Below, in pieces: positions 1-6,238 of a DNA stretch of 6,238 bases (positions within the stretch are counted from its first letter, which is position 1; each line of letters begins with the position of its first letter). The notes under the pieces were generated by a model. It was not told where the DNA came from. It saw only the letters and a program-made list of their open reading frames with translations, and ran no database searches. Origin of the DNA: Accumulibacter sp. (lineage in GTDB: Bacteria; Pseudomonadota; Gammaproteobacteria; Burkholderiales; Rhodocyclaceae). The position numbers and the translations under genes were made by a program. The stretch is taken from positions 1 to 6,238 of the forward strand of contig DPSD01000432.1 of NCBI GenBank assembly GCA_003538495.1, given 5' to 3'.

Positions 1-1411
1 TGTCCACGTGCTTCACCAGGAATTCCAGATCGTGCAGATCCTTCTCGGTCAGGGCCGACATCGAGAGCTCGGTGTCGGGCAGATTGATTCCCTTCTCCGG
101 CCGCAGCTTGGCCGTGGTCACGCCGGTGTAGGCAATTTGCAGGACGATTTCCTCACCGTCGTTGGCGAGCACCCGACTGCCGATCTTGCCATCGTCGAAG
201 TGGATGATCTCGCCAGGTCTTGCTGCCGCGAAGGCGGCGTCCAGCGAGCAGTGAATGCGCGCCGGTTCGATCACCCGGCCGTCTGCGTCGCGCATGGCAG
301 CCCGCCCGGGAACGTCATTGCGCGTCAGGATGAGGATGTCGCCGACCGCGAGTTCGATCGGCGAAACGACCTCCGGCAGGGGGCCGAAGCATCCTTCGGC
401 GAGGAATTTCCCAGCGCGCACCAGGCGGGCCAGGGTTCCCTCTTCGACATAGGCGGTCTTGCCTGACGATGCCAATCGGGAGGCGTTGCGAAGCTCGGTC
501 ACGATCAGCTCACGATGTTTTCCTCGGCAATCCTCGAACTCGATCACGTCGCCCGGAATCGCCTGTTCGAGCACCCCGCGCTCGATCGGCAGGACCAAGG
601 CCACGCCGGGAGGAGCGGGCTCCACTGCATCTCTGGGCGTCAGCCAGATCGGGGCTGGCTCGATCACTGATCCGCGCAGGTCGCGGCGCGGCCGACACTT
701 GAGCACACGCTCGATCGGCCCGATCATGCCGGTACGCAACTTTGGACCAGCCAGGTCCGCATAGATTTTGGCAGAGCGTCCGAGCTCTCTTTCCGCGCTG
801 CGCAGGTTGTTGACCATGCCCAGCCAGGCCGTTTCGTCGTCGTGCGCGCAGTTGATGCGCAGCACGTCCATGCCGGCAGCCAAAAGGTTGCGCACCAGCA
901 GGTAGTCCGATGCCGCTTCGCTGGGCATGGTCACCATGATGCGCACCGAGCGCTTGCCGGCCGGGGAACCCAGCAAAAGCTGGCTGTGGTGATCGAGAAC
1001 GATCATTCCGTCATCGATGCTCAACTGCGACAGCGGCGGATAGCCGGGTTGCCAGGGCCGGCCAGCCAGGGCATGCAGCGCCACCAGAAGCGCATCCAGC
1101 GAGCTCAGTATTTGCGCTTCCCGGCCGCCCAGTGAAGTCAGCCCCAGCGCCGTCAGCTCTTCCTGCAAGGGCCGCAGATCGCTCTGGCGCAGCGCCAGAT
1201 AGTGCAGCAGGTTGCGAGCGCTGGCCTGATAACCTGGTTCGATGCTGTGGATCTCGTCGCGGTGGCTCTGCTCGAGCGCGATGGCACGCGCGCGCAGATC
1301 CCTGATCTTGGGGATCAGGCGTTCCGCCCGCGGGTGCCCGCGGCTGGCGATGAGCTGCGTGCTGATGAGTTGGCCTGTGTCCACCCGGCTGTATTCATTC
1401 ATGGTGGGCAT
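1..1411 (-). CDS. pyk: Pyruvate kinase family protein, N-terminal part (C-terminus off the window)
   Basis: Reading the minus strand from 1411 to base 2 gives 470 uninterrupted residues. Pyruvate kinase transfers phosphate from phosphoenolpyruvate to ADP in glycolysis (cytoplasm). Residues 1 to about 150 form an extension without a recognised domain. The first A-domain strands start near 154 (VRIMVTMPSE), followed by the substrate-binding motif RINCAHD (R185, N187) and DLAGPKLRT (D219-T227). The B domain spans about 226-433, roughly twice the usual 100 residues, and includes the canonical HFDDGKIG (404-411). TAKLRPEKGINLPD and SALTEKD mark the return to the A barrel. The catalytic lysine (SKIEN-type motif) and the C domain lie beyond base 1. 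Relative to muscle enzyme, Ser77 is Ala189, Thr113 is Leu220 and Glu117 is Lys224, a pattern of potassium-independent enzymes. I chose the start at 1411 because AGGA lies 10 bases upstream; the in-frame ATG at 1402 is an alternative. Family assignment is firm; the physiological role is less so. Confidence 0.88.
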   Translation of the reverse strand, partial: MPTMNEYSRVDTGQLISTQLIASRGHPRAERLIPKIRDLRARAIALEQSHRDEIHSIEPGYQASARNLLHYLALRQSDLRPLQEELTALGLTSLGGREAQILSSLDALLVALHALAGRPWQPGYPPLSQLSIDDGMIVLDHHSQLLLGSPAGKRSVRIMVTMPSEAASDYLLVRNLLAAGMDVLRINCAHDDETAWLGMVNNLRSAERELGRSAKIYADLAGPKLRTGMIGPIERVLKCRPRRDLRGSVIEPAPIWLTPRDAVEPAPPGVALVLPIERGVLEQAIPGDVIEFEDCRGKHRELIVTELRNASRLASSGKTAYVEEGTLARLVRAGKFLAEGCFGPLPEVVSPIELAVGDILILTRNDVPGRAAMRDADGRVIEPARIHCSLDAAFAAARPGEIIHFDDGKIGSRVLANDGEEIVLQIAYTGVTTAKLRPEKGINLPDTELSMSALTEKDLHDLEFLVKHVD

Positions 1412-1658
1412 GCTTGTTTCGTCCTGCCTTGATGATTCATGGCGCGTTCCCGGTTCCTCTTATCGGCTGAGCTTAACCAGCCTCTGTGAAGGTATTGTGA
1501 CGGTCGTGCAGAATCTTTCCTCGTTCCGTAAGGGACGACACGATGGCGAGGAAGATGGAACAAGCATGCTGACTTCTGGTATACCCTCGGTGGAGAGGTC
1601 TTCCAGATGTTCATCGATACGGTTCGCATACTGGGTTTCGGGAGAGTTTTCTGAGGTG
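1412..1658. other. Divergent intergenic region between pyruvate kinase and jetB
   Basis: These 247 bases separate two divergently transcribed genes and should hold both promoters. No strong promoter stands out. The best plus-strand candidate is an extended -10 element, TGG followed by TATACC at 1580-1585, which lies inside the palindrome GGTATACC (1578-1585); its -35 match is poor. The jetB frame stays open leftward through this region to 1242, but its translation here resembles nothing I recognise, and from 1411 leftward it is antisense to the kinase gene. I see no trace of a DUF3375 (jetA) C-terminus, which is what normally lies immediately upstream of jetB. No tRNA, terminator or repeat was recognised. 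Confidence 0.6.
1422..1425 (-). promoter_or_regulatory. Probable ribosome binding site of the pyruvate kinase gene
   Basis: On the minus strand, AGGA lies 10 bases before the ATG at 1411 and 19 bases before the in-frame ATG at 1402. The spacing favours the 1411 start, which adds three residues (MPT). No other purine-rich site is seen closer to either start. Confidence 0.4.
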
Positions 1659-2315
1659 ATGATGGCAAGGGACGAAAGGGAGACAGCGGCAGGCGGTATT
1701 GCCGGCGACGCCGCCGCACATGAGCTGTCGGCGCTGGTGATTCCCCTGCTCAAGGGGGTGATCTACCAGGAGAGCGATGCCGGTCTGTGGAATTCATTGT
1801 TGGCACTGCAGGTGCGGGTGCGCGACTATGTCGCGGTGCTCAAGCTTGAACTGGTCCTCGACGAAGCCGAAGGCTACGCTTTTCTGCGCTCGCGTCCCGA
1901 TCCCGAGGACGCTTCGACGCCGCGGCTGCCGCGTCTGGTTGCACGCCGTCCGCTGTCGTTTCCGGTCAGTCTGCTGCTGGCCTTGCTGCGCAAGAAACTG
2001 GCCGAGTTCGACGCGAGCGGCGGCGATACCCGGCTGGTGCTGTCGCGCGAGGAGGTCGCCGAACTGATGCGGGTGTTCCTGCCCGAGGGCAGCAACGAGG
2101 CAAGGCTGATCGACCAGATCGACGTTCATCTCGGCAAGGTGGTCGAACTCGGTTTCCTGCGCCGCCTGAAGGTCGAGACCGGGCAGCCGACGATGGTCGA
2201 GGTGCGGCGAATTCTCAAGGCCTTCGTCGATGCGCAGTGGCTCGCCGAGTTCGACCAGCGGCTGGCGAGCTACCGCGGGCAGCTCGCCGGGCAGTCAGGA
2301 GAAGATCATGAATGA
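1659..2315 (+). CDS. jetB: DUF4194 protein, JetB/MksE-type accessory subunit of an SMC complex
   Basis: This encodes 218 residues typical in length for the DUF4194 family (JetB of Wadjet, MksE of MksBEF condensins). Family knowledge: these proteins are built of winged-helix domains, dimerise, and bind the kleisin (JetA/MksF) linking the SMC heads. Visible family features are the N-terminal [18 protein letters not shown] segment (21-38), the helix [16 protein letters not shown] (43-58), the conserved [17 protein letters not shown] (64-80), the [19 protein letters not shown] core (97-114), and a C-terminal winged-helix-like part (about 125-205) with [15 protein letters not shown]. Residues 1-20 are variable. 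The start is not unique: GTG 1656, ATG 1659 and ATG 1662 are in tandem, and GAGG at 1653-1656 is best spaced for 1662. The last 8 bases overlap jetC, so the two are very likely co-translated. No frameshift or premature stop is seen. The usual upstream partner jetA is missing. Confidence 0.9.
   Translation: MMARDERETAAGGIAGDAAAHELSALVIPLLKGVIYQESDAGLWNSLLALQVRVRDYVAVLKLELVLDEAEGYAFLRSRPDPEDASTPRLPRLVARRPLSFPVSLLLALLRKKLAEFDASGGDTRLVLSREEVAELMRVFLPEGSNEARLIDQIDVHLGKVVELGFLRRLKVETGQPTMVEVRRILKAFVDAQWLAEFDQRLASYRGQLAGQSGEDHE
2297..2301 (+). promoter_or_regulatory. Ribosome binding site of jetC inside jetB
   Basis: AGGAG ends 6 bases before the ATG at 2308 and lies inside the last codons of jetB. 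It fixes the jetC start at 2308 even though the same frame is open back to an ATG at 2230, which lies deep in jetB. The overlap ATGAATGA (2308-2315) contains the jetC start and the jetB stop, an arrangement that supports translational coupling and near-equal synthesis of the two subunits. Confidence 0.75.
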
Positions 2316-5300
2316 GCCGCAAAGCCTCGGGCTGGACTTCGTCGCCGATGACACCCTCTCGGGCTTCCGGCTGCAGCGCCTTGAAGTGTTCAACTGGGGC
2401 ACTTTCGACGGCCACATCTGGACGCTCGAACCGAACGGCAGGAACGCCCTGTTGACCGGCGACATCGGTTCAGGCAAGTCGACACTGGTCGACGCCGTGA
2501 CGACACTACTGGTACCGGCGCAGCGCATCGCCTACAACAAGGCTGCCGGCGCCGACAGTCGCGAGCGCACGCTGCGTTCCTACGTGCTCGGCCATTACAA
2601 ATCCGAGCGCAACGAGATCAGCGGTACGGCTCGGCCGGTAGCCTTGCGCGACCATAACCACTACTCGGTGATCCTCGGCGTCTTTCACAACGCCGGTTAC
2701 GACCAGACGGTGACGCTGGCGCAGGTGTTCTGGATCAAGGACGCGCAAGGGCAACCGGCGCGTTTCTTCGTCGCCGCTGAACGCGATTTGTCGATTGCCA
2801 ATGACTTTGCCCATTTTGGCTCGGACATCGCAGCGCTGCGCAAGCGGCTGCGGCGACCGGGCAGCGAGGTGTTCGACAGTTTTCCGCCGTACGGCGCCTG
2901 GTTCCGGCGTCGTTTCGGCATCGACAACGAACAGGCGCTGGATCTGTTTCATCAGACGGTGTCGATGAAGTCGGTCGGTAATCTGACCGACTTCGTTCGC
3001 AGCCACATGCTCGAACCTTTCGATGTCGAGCCCCGGATCGCGGCGCTGATCGGCCATTTCGACGACTTGAATCGCGCGCATGAGGCCGTCCTCAAGGCCA
3101 AACGACAGGTGGCGCTGCTCACGCCGCTGGTCGCCAACGGCGAGCAGCATGGCACGCTGAGCGTACAGGTCGAGGATCTGCGTGCCTGCCGCGAAGCGCT
3201 CAAAGCCTACTTCGCCAGCCTCAAGCTCGGGCTGCTCGACAAGCGCATCACCGGCCTCGCCGAAGACTGGCGTCGCCAGGATGCGCAGGTCAAGCGTACC
3301 GAGGCGCAACGCGACCTGCAGCGAGCACAGGAGGCCGAACTCAAACAGAACATCGCCGAGAACGGCGGCGATCGTCTCGAACGGCTGGCCGCCGAGATTC
3401 GCCGCATCGATCAGGACTGCCAGGCGCGCCAGCGCAAGGCGCAACGCTTCACCGAACTGCTGCGAACGATCGGCGAAGCTCCCTGCCGTGATGAAAGCAG
3501 CTTTCTCGAGCAACGGCAGCGCTGGTCATCGTTGGCTGAAGAGGCTCGGGAACGCGAGACGGGCCTGCAGAACGAACTCACCGAGCACGGCGTCAGCCTG
3601 CGTCAGGGCAAGCTCGAACACGACCAGCTTTGCACCGAGATCAGCAGCCTCAAAGCCCGGCGCAGCAACATTCCGGCCGAACATGTCCTGATGCGCAGCG
3701 CCCTGTGCAAGGCCCTCGCGTTGTCCGAAGAGGCGATGCCCTTTGCCGGCGAACTGCTGCAGGTGCGCGACGACGAACGCGACTGGGAAGGTGCCGCCGA
3801 GCGACTGCTGCGCAACTTCGGCCTGTCGCTGCTGGTGCCCGATGACGATTACCCAGAAATCGCGGCCTGGGTCGACAAGACCCAGCTCCGGGGGCGCCTG
3901 GTCTATTTCCGGATACGCCGGAGTTCGCGCAAGGAACTGCCCGACCTGCACCGCGATTCGCTGGCGCGCAAGCTGTCGATCAAGCCCGATTCGCCGTATT
4001 ACGACTGGCTCGAGCGCGAGCTGGCGCAGCGCTTCGATGTCGCCTGCTGTGCCACCCAGGAACAATTCCGGCGTGAACTGCGGGCGATCACGCGCGCCGG
4101 CCAGATCAAGGCCCCTGGCGAGCGGCACGAAAAGGACGATCGCCACCGCCTCGACGACCGCAGTCGCTATGTGCTGGGCTGGACCAACGCCGCCAAGATC
4201 GCTGCGCTCGAAGCCAAGGCGAGGACGCTCGAAGCACGGCTCGCCGAGCTTGGCAGCCGCATCGGCAGGATCCAGCTCGAACAGAACGGGCTTAAAGCGC
4301 GTCTGACGGCCTTGTCCAGGCTCGACGAGTACGCCGACTACAATGAGATCGACTGGCCGTCGCTGGCGACCGAGGTCGCCAGGCTGCAGGAAGAGAAGCG
4401 CTGCCTCGAATCCGCTTCGGACCTGCTCAAAGAGCTCAGCGAGCGCTTGCACGCAGTGGTCGCCGCGCTGAAGGCACTCGAAACCCGCCTGGAGGAACAT
4501 CGGGACAAGCGCTCGCGAATCGAGCAGCGGCAAAGCGACGCCGCTGCGTTGCGTGAGCAGACGCAGGCGCTACTGCTTGAGCCGGGCATGGCGGCGCAGG
4601 CGTCGTACTTCGATCGCCTCGATGGCATGCGCCACGAAGCGCTCGGCGAGCATCCGCTCAGCGTCGAGTCCTGCGAGCATCGCGAACACGAGACGCGTGC
4701 CTGGCTGCAGGGGCGGATCGAGGCCGAATCCCGCAAGCTCAATTTGCTGCGCGACCGAATCATCCAGGCTATGGTCGCCTACAAGGAGCAGTTCAAGCTC
4801 GACACCGCCGAGGTCGATGCCAGCATCGAAGCGTTTTTCGAATACCGCAAGATGCTCGACAAGCTGCAGGCTGACGACCTGCCGCGCTTCGAGGCGCGTT
4901 TCAAGGAATTGCTCAACGAGAACACCATCCGTGAAGTGGCCAACTTCAACGCGCAACTGGCGATGTGGCGCGAGACGATCAAGGAGCGCATCGCACGCAT
5001 CAATACCTCGCTGACCCAGATCGACTACAATCCCGGCCGCTACATCGCGATCGAAGCGCAGCCGACGCCCGACGCCGACATCCGCGATTTCCAGAGCGAG
5101 TTGCGCGCCTGTACCGAAGGGGCCTTGACCGGTTCGGACGATGCGCAATACTCGGAAGCCAAATTCCTGCAGGTCAGGCAGATCATCGAGCGGCTGCGCG
5201 GGCGCGAGGGTCTGTCCGAACAGGATCGCCGCTGGGCGGCCAAGGTCACCGACGTGCGCTACTGGTTTGTCTTTGCCGCCAGCGAACGCTGGCGCGAAGA

Positions 5301-5682
5301 CCATAGCGAGCACGAGCATTATTCCGACTCGGGAGGCAAGTCGGGCGGTCAGAAGGAAAAACTCGCCTACACGATTCTGGCGGCGAGCCTCGCCTATCAG
5401 TTCGGCCTTGAATGGGGCGCCGTGCGTTCGCGATCATTCCGCTTCGTGGTCATCGACGAAGCCTTCGGGCGAGGATCGGACGAGTCGGCGCAATACGGCT
5501 TGCGGCTGTTCGCCCAGCTCAACCTGCAACTCCTGATCGTCACGCCGCTGCAGAAAATTCACATCATCGAACCCTTCGTCTCCAGCGTCGGCTTCGTGCA
5601 TAACGAGGAAGGGCGCACCTCGAAGCTGCGCAAGCTGTCGATCGAGGAATACCGTGCCGAGAAGGCGAGGGCGGCCGGATGA
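2308..5682 (+). CDS. jetC: SMC-like ATPase, JetC/MksB family (Wadjet / MksBEF condensin motor)
   Basis: This encodes 1124 residues, a normal length for JetC/MksB. Family knowledge: JetC dimers use ATP to extrude DNA loops, and with JetD they cleave circular plasmids. The N-terminal head carries Walker [10 protein letters not shown] (51-59, K57) after [16 protein letters not shown] (20-35). Conserved segments [15 protein letters not shown] (86-100) and [13 protein letters not shown] (225-237) are also typical. Residues about 255-465 and 630-900 are charged, heptad-like coiled-coil arms. Residues about 475-600 form the hinge-like insert ([20 protein letters not shown]). The C-terminal head holds the signature [20 protein letters not shown] (1011-1030), Walker [12 protein letters not shown] (1044-1054, D1050 and E1051) and the H-loop region [16 protein letters not shown] (1075-1090). 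All ATPase residues are present, so the motor looks functional. The gene overlaps jetB by 8 bases, and a likely terminator lies over its stop codon. MksB of chromosome organisation and JetC of Wadjet cannot be separated from this protein alone. Confidence 0.93.
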   Translation: MNEPQSLGLDFVADDTLSGFRLQRLEVFNWGTFDGHIWTLEPNGRNALLTGDIGSGKSTLVDAVTTLLVPAQRIAYNKAAGADSRERTLRSYVLGHYKSERNEISGTARPVALRDHNHYSVILGVFHNAGYDQTVTLAQVFWIKDAQGQPARFFVAAERDLSIANDFAHFGSDIAALRKRLRRPGSEVFDSFPPYGAWFRRRFGIDNEQALDLFHQTVSMKSVGNLTDFVRSHMLEPFDVEPRIAALIGHFDDLNRAHEAVLKAKRQVALLTPLVANGEQHGTLSVQVEDLRACREALKAYFASLKLGLLDKRITGLAEDWRRQDAQVKRTEAQRDLQRAQEAELKQNIAENGGDRLERLAAEIRRIDQDCQARQRKAQRFTELLRTIGEAPCRDESSFLEQRQRWSSLAEEARERETGLQNELTEHGVSLRQGKLEHDQLCTEISSLKARRSNIPAEHVLMRSALCKALALSEEAMPFAGELLQVRDDERDWEGAAERLLRNFGLSLLVPDDDYPEIAAWVDKTQLRGRLVYFRIRRSSRKELPDLHRDSLARKLSIKPDSPYYDWLERELAQRFDVACCATQEQFRRELRAITRAGQIKAPGERHEKDDRHRLDDRSRYVLGWTNAAKIAALEAKARTLEARLAELGSRIGRIQLEQNGLKARLTALSRLDEYADYNEIDWPSLATEVARLQEEKRCLESASDLLKELSERLHAVVAALKALETRLEEHRDKRSRIEQRQSDAAALREQTQALLLEPGMAAQASYFDRLDGMRHEALGEHPLSVESCEHREHETRAWLQGRIEAESRKLNLLRDRIIQAMVAYKEQFKLDTAEVDASIEAFFEYRKMLDKLQADDLPRFEARFKELLNENTIREVANFNAQLAMWRETIKERIARINTSLTQIDYNPGRYIAIEAQPTPDADIRDFQSELRACTEGALTGSDDAQYSEAKFLQVRQIIERLRGREGLSEQDRRWAAKVTDVRYWFVFAASERWREDHSEHEHYSDSGGKSGGQKEKLAYTILAASLAYQFGLEWGAVRSRSFRFVVIDEAFGRGSDESAQYGLRLFAQLNLQLLIVTPLQKIHIIEPFVSSVGFVHNEEGRTSKLRKLSIEEYRAEKARAAG

Positions 5683-5705
5683 ACTCCCGAGTCATCCTTT
5701 TTCTT
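5677..5705 (+). terminator. Likely intrinsic terminator overlapping the jetC stop codon
   Basis: GGATGA (5677-5682) is the exact reverse complement of TCATCC (5692-5697). Inside it, CT (5684-5685) can pair with AG (5690-5691) past a bulged A5683, closing a CCCG loop. The stem is followed directly by TTTTTCTT (5698-5705). The stem is short and only moderately GC-rich, so its strength is uncertain. It would end the jetBC transcript at the jetC stop and isolate the downstream gene. Confidence 0.5.
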
Positions 5706-5741
5706 CCCGACCCTGCTTCAGATCTTGAGTGTCGACGGTGA
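5679..5741 (+). other. 20-codon reading frame coupled to jetC by ATGA (possible jetD start scar)
   Basis: An ATG at 5679 overlaps the jetC stop as ATGA, the arrangement expected for a co-translated next gene. In Wadjet operons that next gene is jetD. The frame reads [20 protein letters not shown] and stops at 5739-5741. I cannot identify the peptide. Its PDPASDL stretch is only loosely like the TPADL often seen near JetD N-termini, too short to count as homology. It may be the residue of a deleted jetD or a chance frame; the terminator hairpin lies within it, which argues against a longer gene having been expressed through here in the present state. Confidence 0.25.
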
Positions 5742-5776
5742 CGGTGCTCCTTCCAGGATCTCCTGTGCTGGCAGTG

Positions 5777-5782
5777 TAGAAT
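5777..5782 (+). promoter_or_regulatory. Candidate -10 element for the downstream secretion ATPase gene
   Basis: TAGAAT matches the sigma-70 -10 consensus at five of six positions and lies 64 bases before the ATG at 5847. No good -35 element is found 16-18 bases upstream, although a small inverted repeat, CAGGA-TC-TCCTG (5754-5765), sits there and could be a regulator site. This is a weak call. Confidence 0.25.
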
Positions 5783-5844
5783 TCTCCATGGAACTCGCAT
5801 TCCCTATTCGCCTGTAGTACCGGCACATTCTCCTGGAACACTGC
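5781..5844 (+). repeat. Imperfect direct repeat in the leader of the secretion ATPase gene
   Basis: ATTCTCCATGGAACTCGC (5781-5798) is echoed by ATTCTCCTGGAACACTGC (5827-5844). The shared core ATTCTCC-TGGAAC differs by one inserted base. The copies start 46 bases apart, and the second ends just before the start codon, covering the weak ribosome-binding GGA (5835-5837). The first copy contains an ATG that opens a 9-codon frame ending with TAG at 5815-5817. Whether the repeat binds a protein or is a small local duplication cannot be told from the sequence. Confidence 0.35.
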
Positions 5845-5846
5845 AA

Positions 5847-6238
5847 ATGCCCCAAGCAGCCGTCAACACCGTTCATGAACATCGCCTGACGCTGGCGGAA
5901 GTCCTTAAGTGCCTGCTTGAAGATGACCTGGTCAGCTCGTCCGACGCCGATGCCCTGCTCAAGGAGAGTCGCCTCAAGCGTCTGGTGGCCCATCCGCTGG
6001 TGATCATTGCCGATCAGAAATGGAAGTCGCAGAAAGAGCCGCATCGGCCATTGACTCTCGAAGAACTCGGCGAGTGGCTGGCGCGCAGGGTTGGCCTCGA
6101 GTACCAGCACATCGACCCCCTGAAGGTCGATTTCACTGCGGTGACCGAAGTGATGTCGAGTGCCTACGCAACCCGCTTCGGGATGCTGCCGATTCAGGTA
6201 ACGACGCGTGAAATCGTGGTGGCGACGACCGAGCCTTT
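5847..6238 (+). CDS. GspE/PilB-type secretion or pilus ATPase, N-terminal part (C-terminus off the window)
   Basis: The first 130 residues are visible and the frame is open to the window end. They match the N-terminal regulatory part of GspE/PulE/PilB-family ATPases, which sit at the inner face of the cytoplasmic membrane and power type II secretion or type IV pilus assembly. Residues 13-75 form a helical lead (LTLAEVLKCLLEDDLVSSDA, then HPLVIIADQKWKS, a segment I associate with betaproteobacterial members). Residues 80-130 fit the T2SSE N-domain fold: VGLEYQHIDPLKVDF, then MSSAYATRFGMLPIQV and EIVVATTEPF. The Walker motifs and tetracysteine, if any, lie beyond the window, so pilus, type II secretion or another assembly role cannot be separated. 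The start at 5847 has only a weak GGA 9 bases upstream. There is no sign of co-transcription with jetC because a likely terminator intervenes. Confidence 0.82.
   Translation, partial: MPQAAVNTVHEHRLTLAEVLKCLLEDDLVSSSDADALLKESRLKRLVAHPLVIIADQKWKSQKEPHRPLTLEELGEWLARRVGLEYQHIDPLKVDFTAVTEVMSSAYATRFGMLPIQVTTREIVVATTEP

Noticed and set aside
8..1135. Plus-strand open frames over 8-764 and 842-1135
   Set aside because: They are shadows of the minus-strand pyruvate kinase reading frame, which shows unmistakable family motifs.
1301..1321. Inverted repeat around CCTGATC-TTGG-GGATCAGG
   Set aside because: It lies inside the pyruvate kinase coding sequence with no T-run and reads as ordinary codons.
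1399..1753. Minus-strand open frames spanning the intergenic region and the jetB start
   Set aside because: They read into jetB antisense, have arginine- or serine-rich low-information translations and no ribosome binding site; no family resemblance.
2230..2307. Longer jetC starting at the ATG at 2230
   Set aside because: The added 26 residues are the out-of-frame translation of the jetB end, and a good AGGAG site fixes the start at 2308.
2506..4533. Two long minus-strand open frames (2506-3513 and 3526-4533) opposite jetC
   Set aside because: They are antisense to an intact gene with clear motifs, resemble no family, and arise from the GC-rich codon pattern of the plus strand.
1497..5745. 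Eight-base match GTGACGGT on both sides of the jetBC pair (1497-1504 and 5738-5745), as if a target-site duplication
   Set aside because: With two flanks of about 250 and 160 bases, one shared 8-mer is expected roughly by chance, and no transposase, inverted ends or integrase is present.

Overview
The window looks like chromosomal DNA from a high-GC betaproteobacterium, most likely a relative of the Rhodocyclaceae (Azoarcus, Dechloromonas, Accumulibacter). This placement rests on the style of the proteins at the two ends, recalled from family knowledge without any search. Four protein-coding genes are supported; two run off the window edges.

Layout: (1) Bases 1-1411, minus strand: the N-terminal 470 residues of an unusual pyruvate kinase with a long N-terminal extension, an enlarged B domain and active-site residues of the potassium-independent type. 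(2) Bases 1412-1658: a divergent intergenic region with no convincing gene. (3) Bases 1659-5682, plus strand: two intact, overlapping genes. The first encodes a 218-residue DUF4194 protein (JetB/MksE family). The second encodes a 1124-residue SMC-like ATPase (JetC/MksB family) with Walker A, ABC signature and Walker B motifs, coiled-coil arms and a hinge. (4) Bases 5683-5846: a short intergenic region with a likely intrinsic terminator over the jetC stop codon, a 20-codon reading frame coupled to jetC by ATGA, and an imperfect direct repeat. (5) Bases 5847-6238, plus strand: the N-terminus of a GspE/PilB-type secretion or pilus ATPase.

The main point of interest is the jetB-jetC pair. In Wadjet (JetABCD, also called MksFEBG) plasmid-defence and condensin systems, four genes normally sit together: the kleisin jetA (DUF3375), jetB, jetC and the nuclease jetD (DUF3322/DUF2220). 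Here both outer genes are absent from their expected positions, although the SMC and its accessory subunit are intact with all ATPase motifs. The pair may be a remnant, a two-gene variant, or a condensin core whose kleisin and nuclease lie elsewhere. The sequence in hand cannot decide between these. The flanking pyruvate kinase and secretion ATPase have no evident functional link to the pair.
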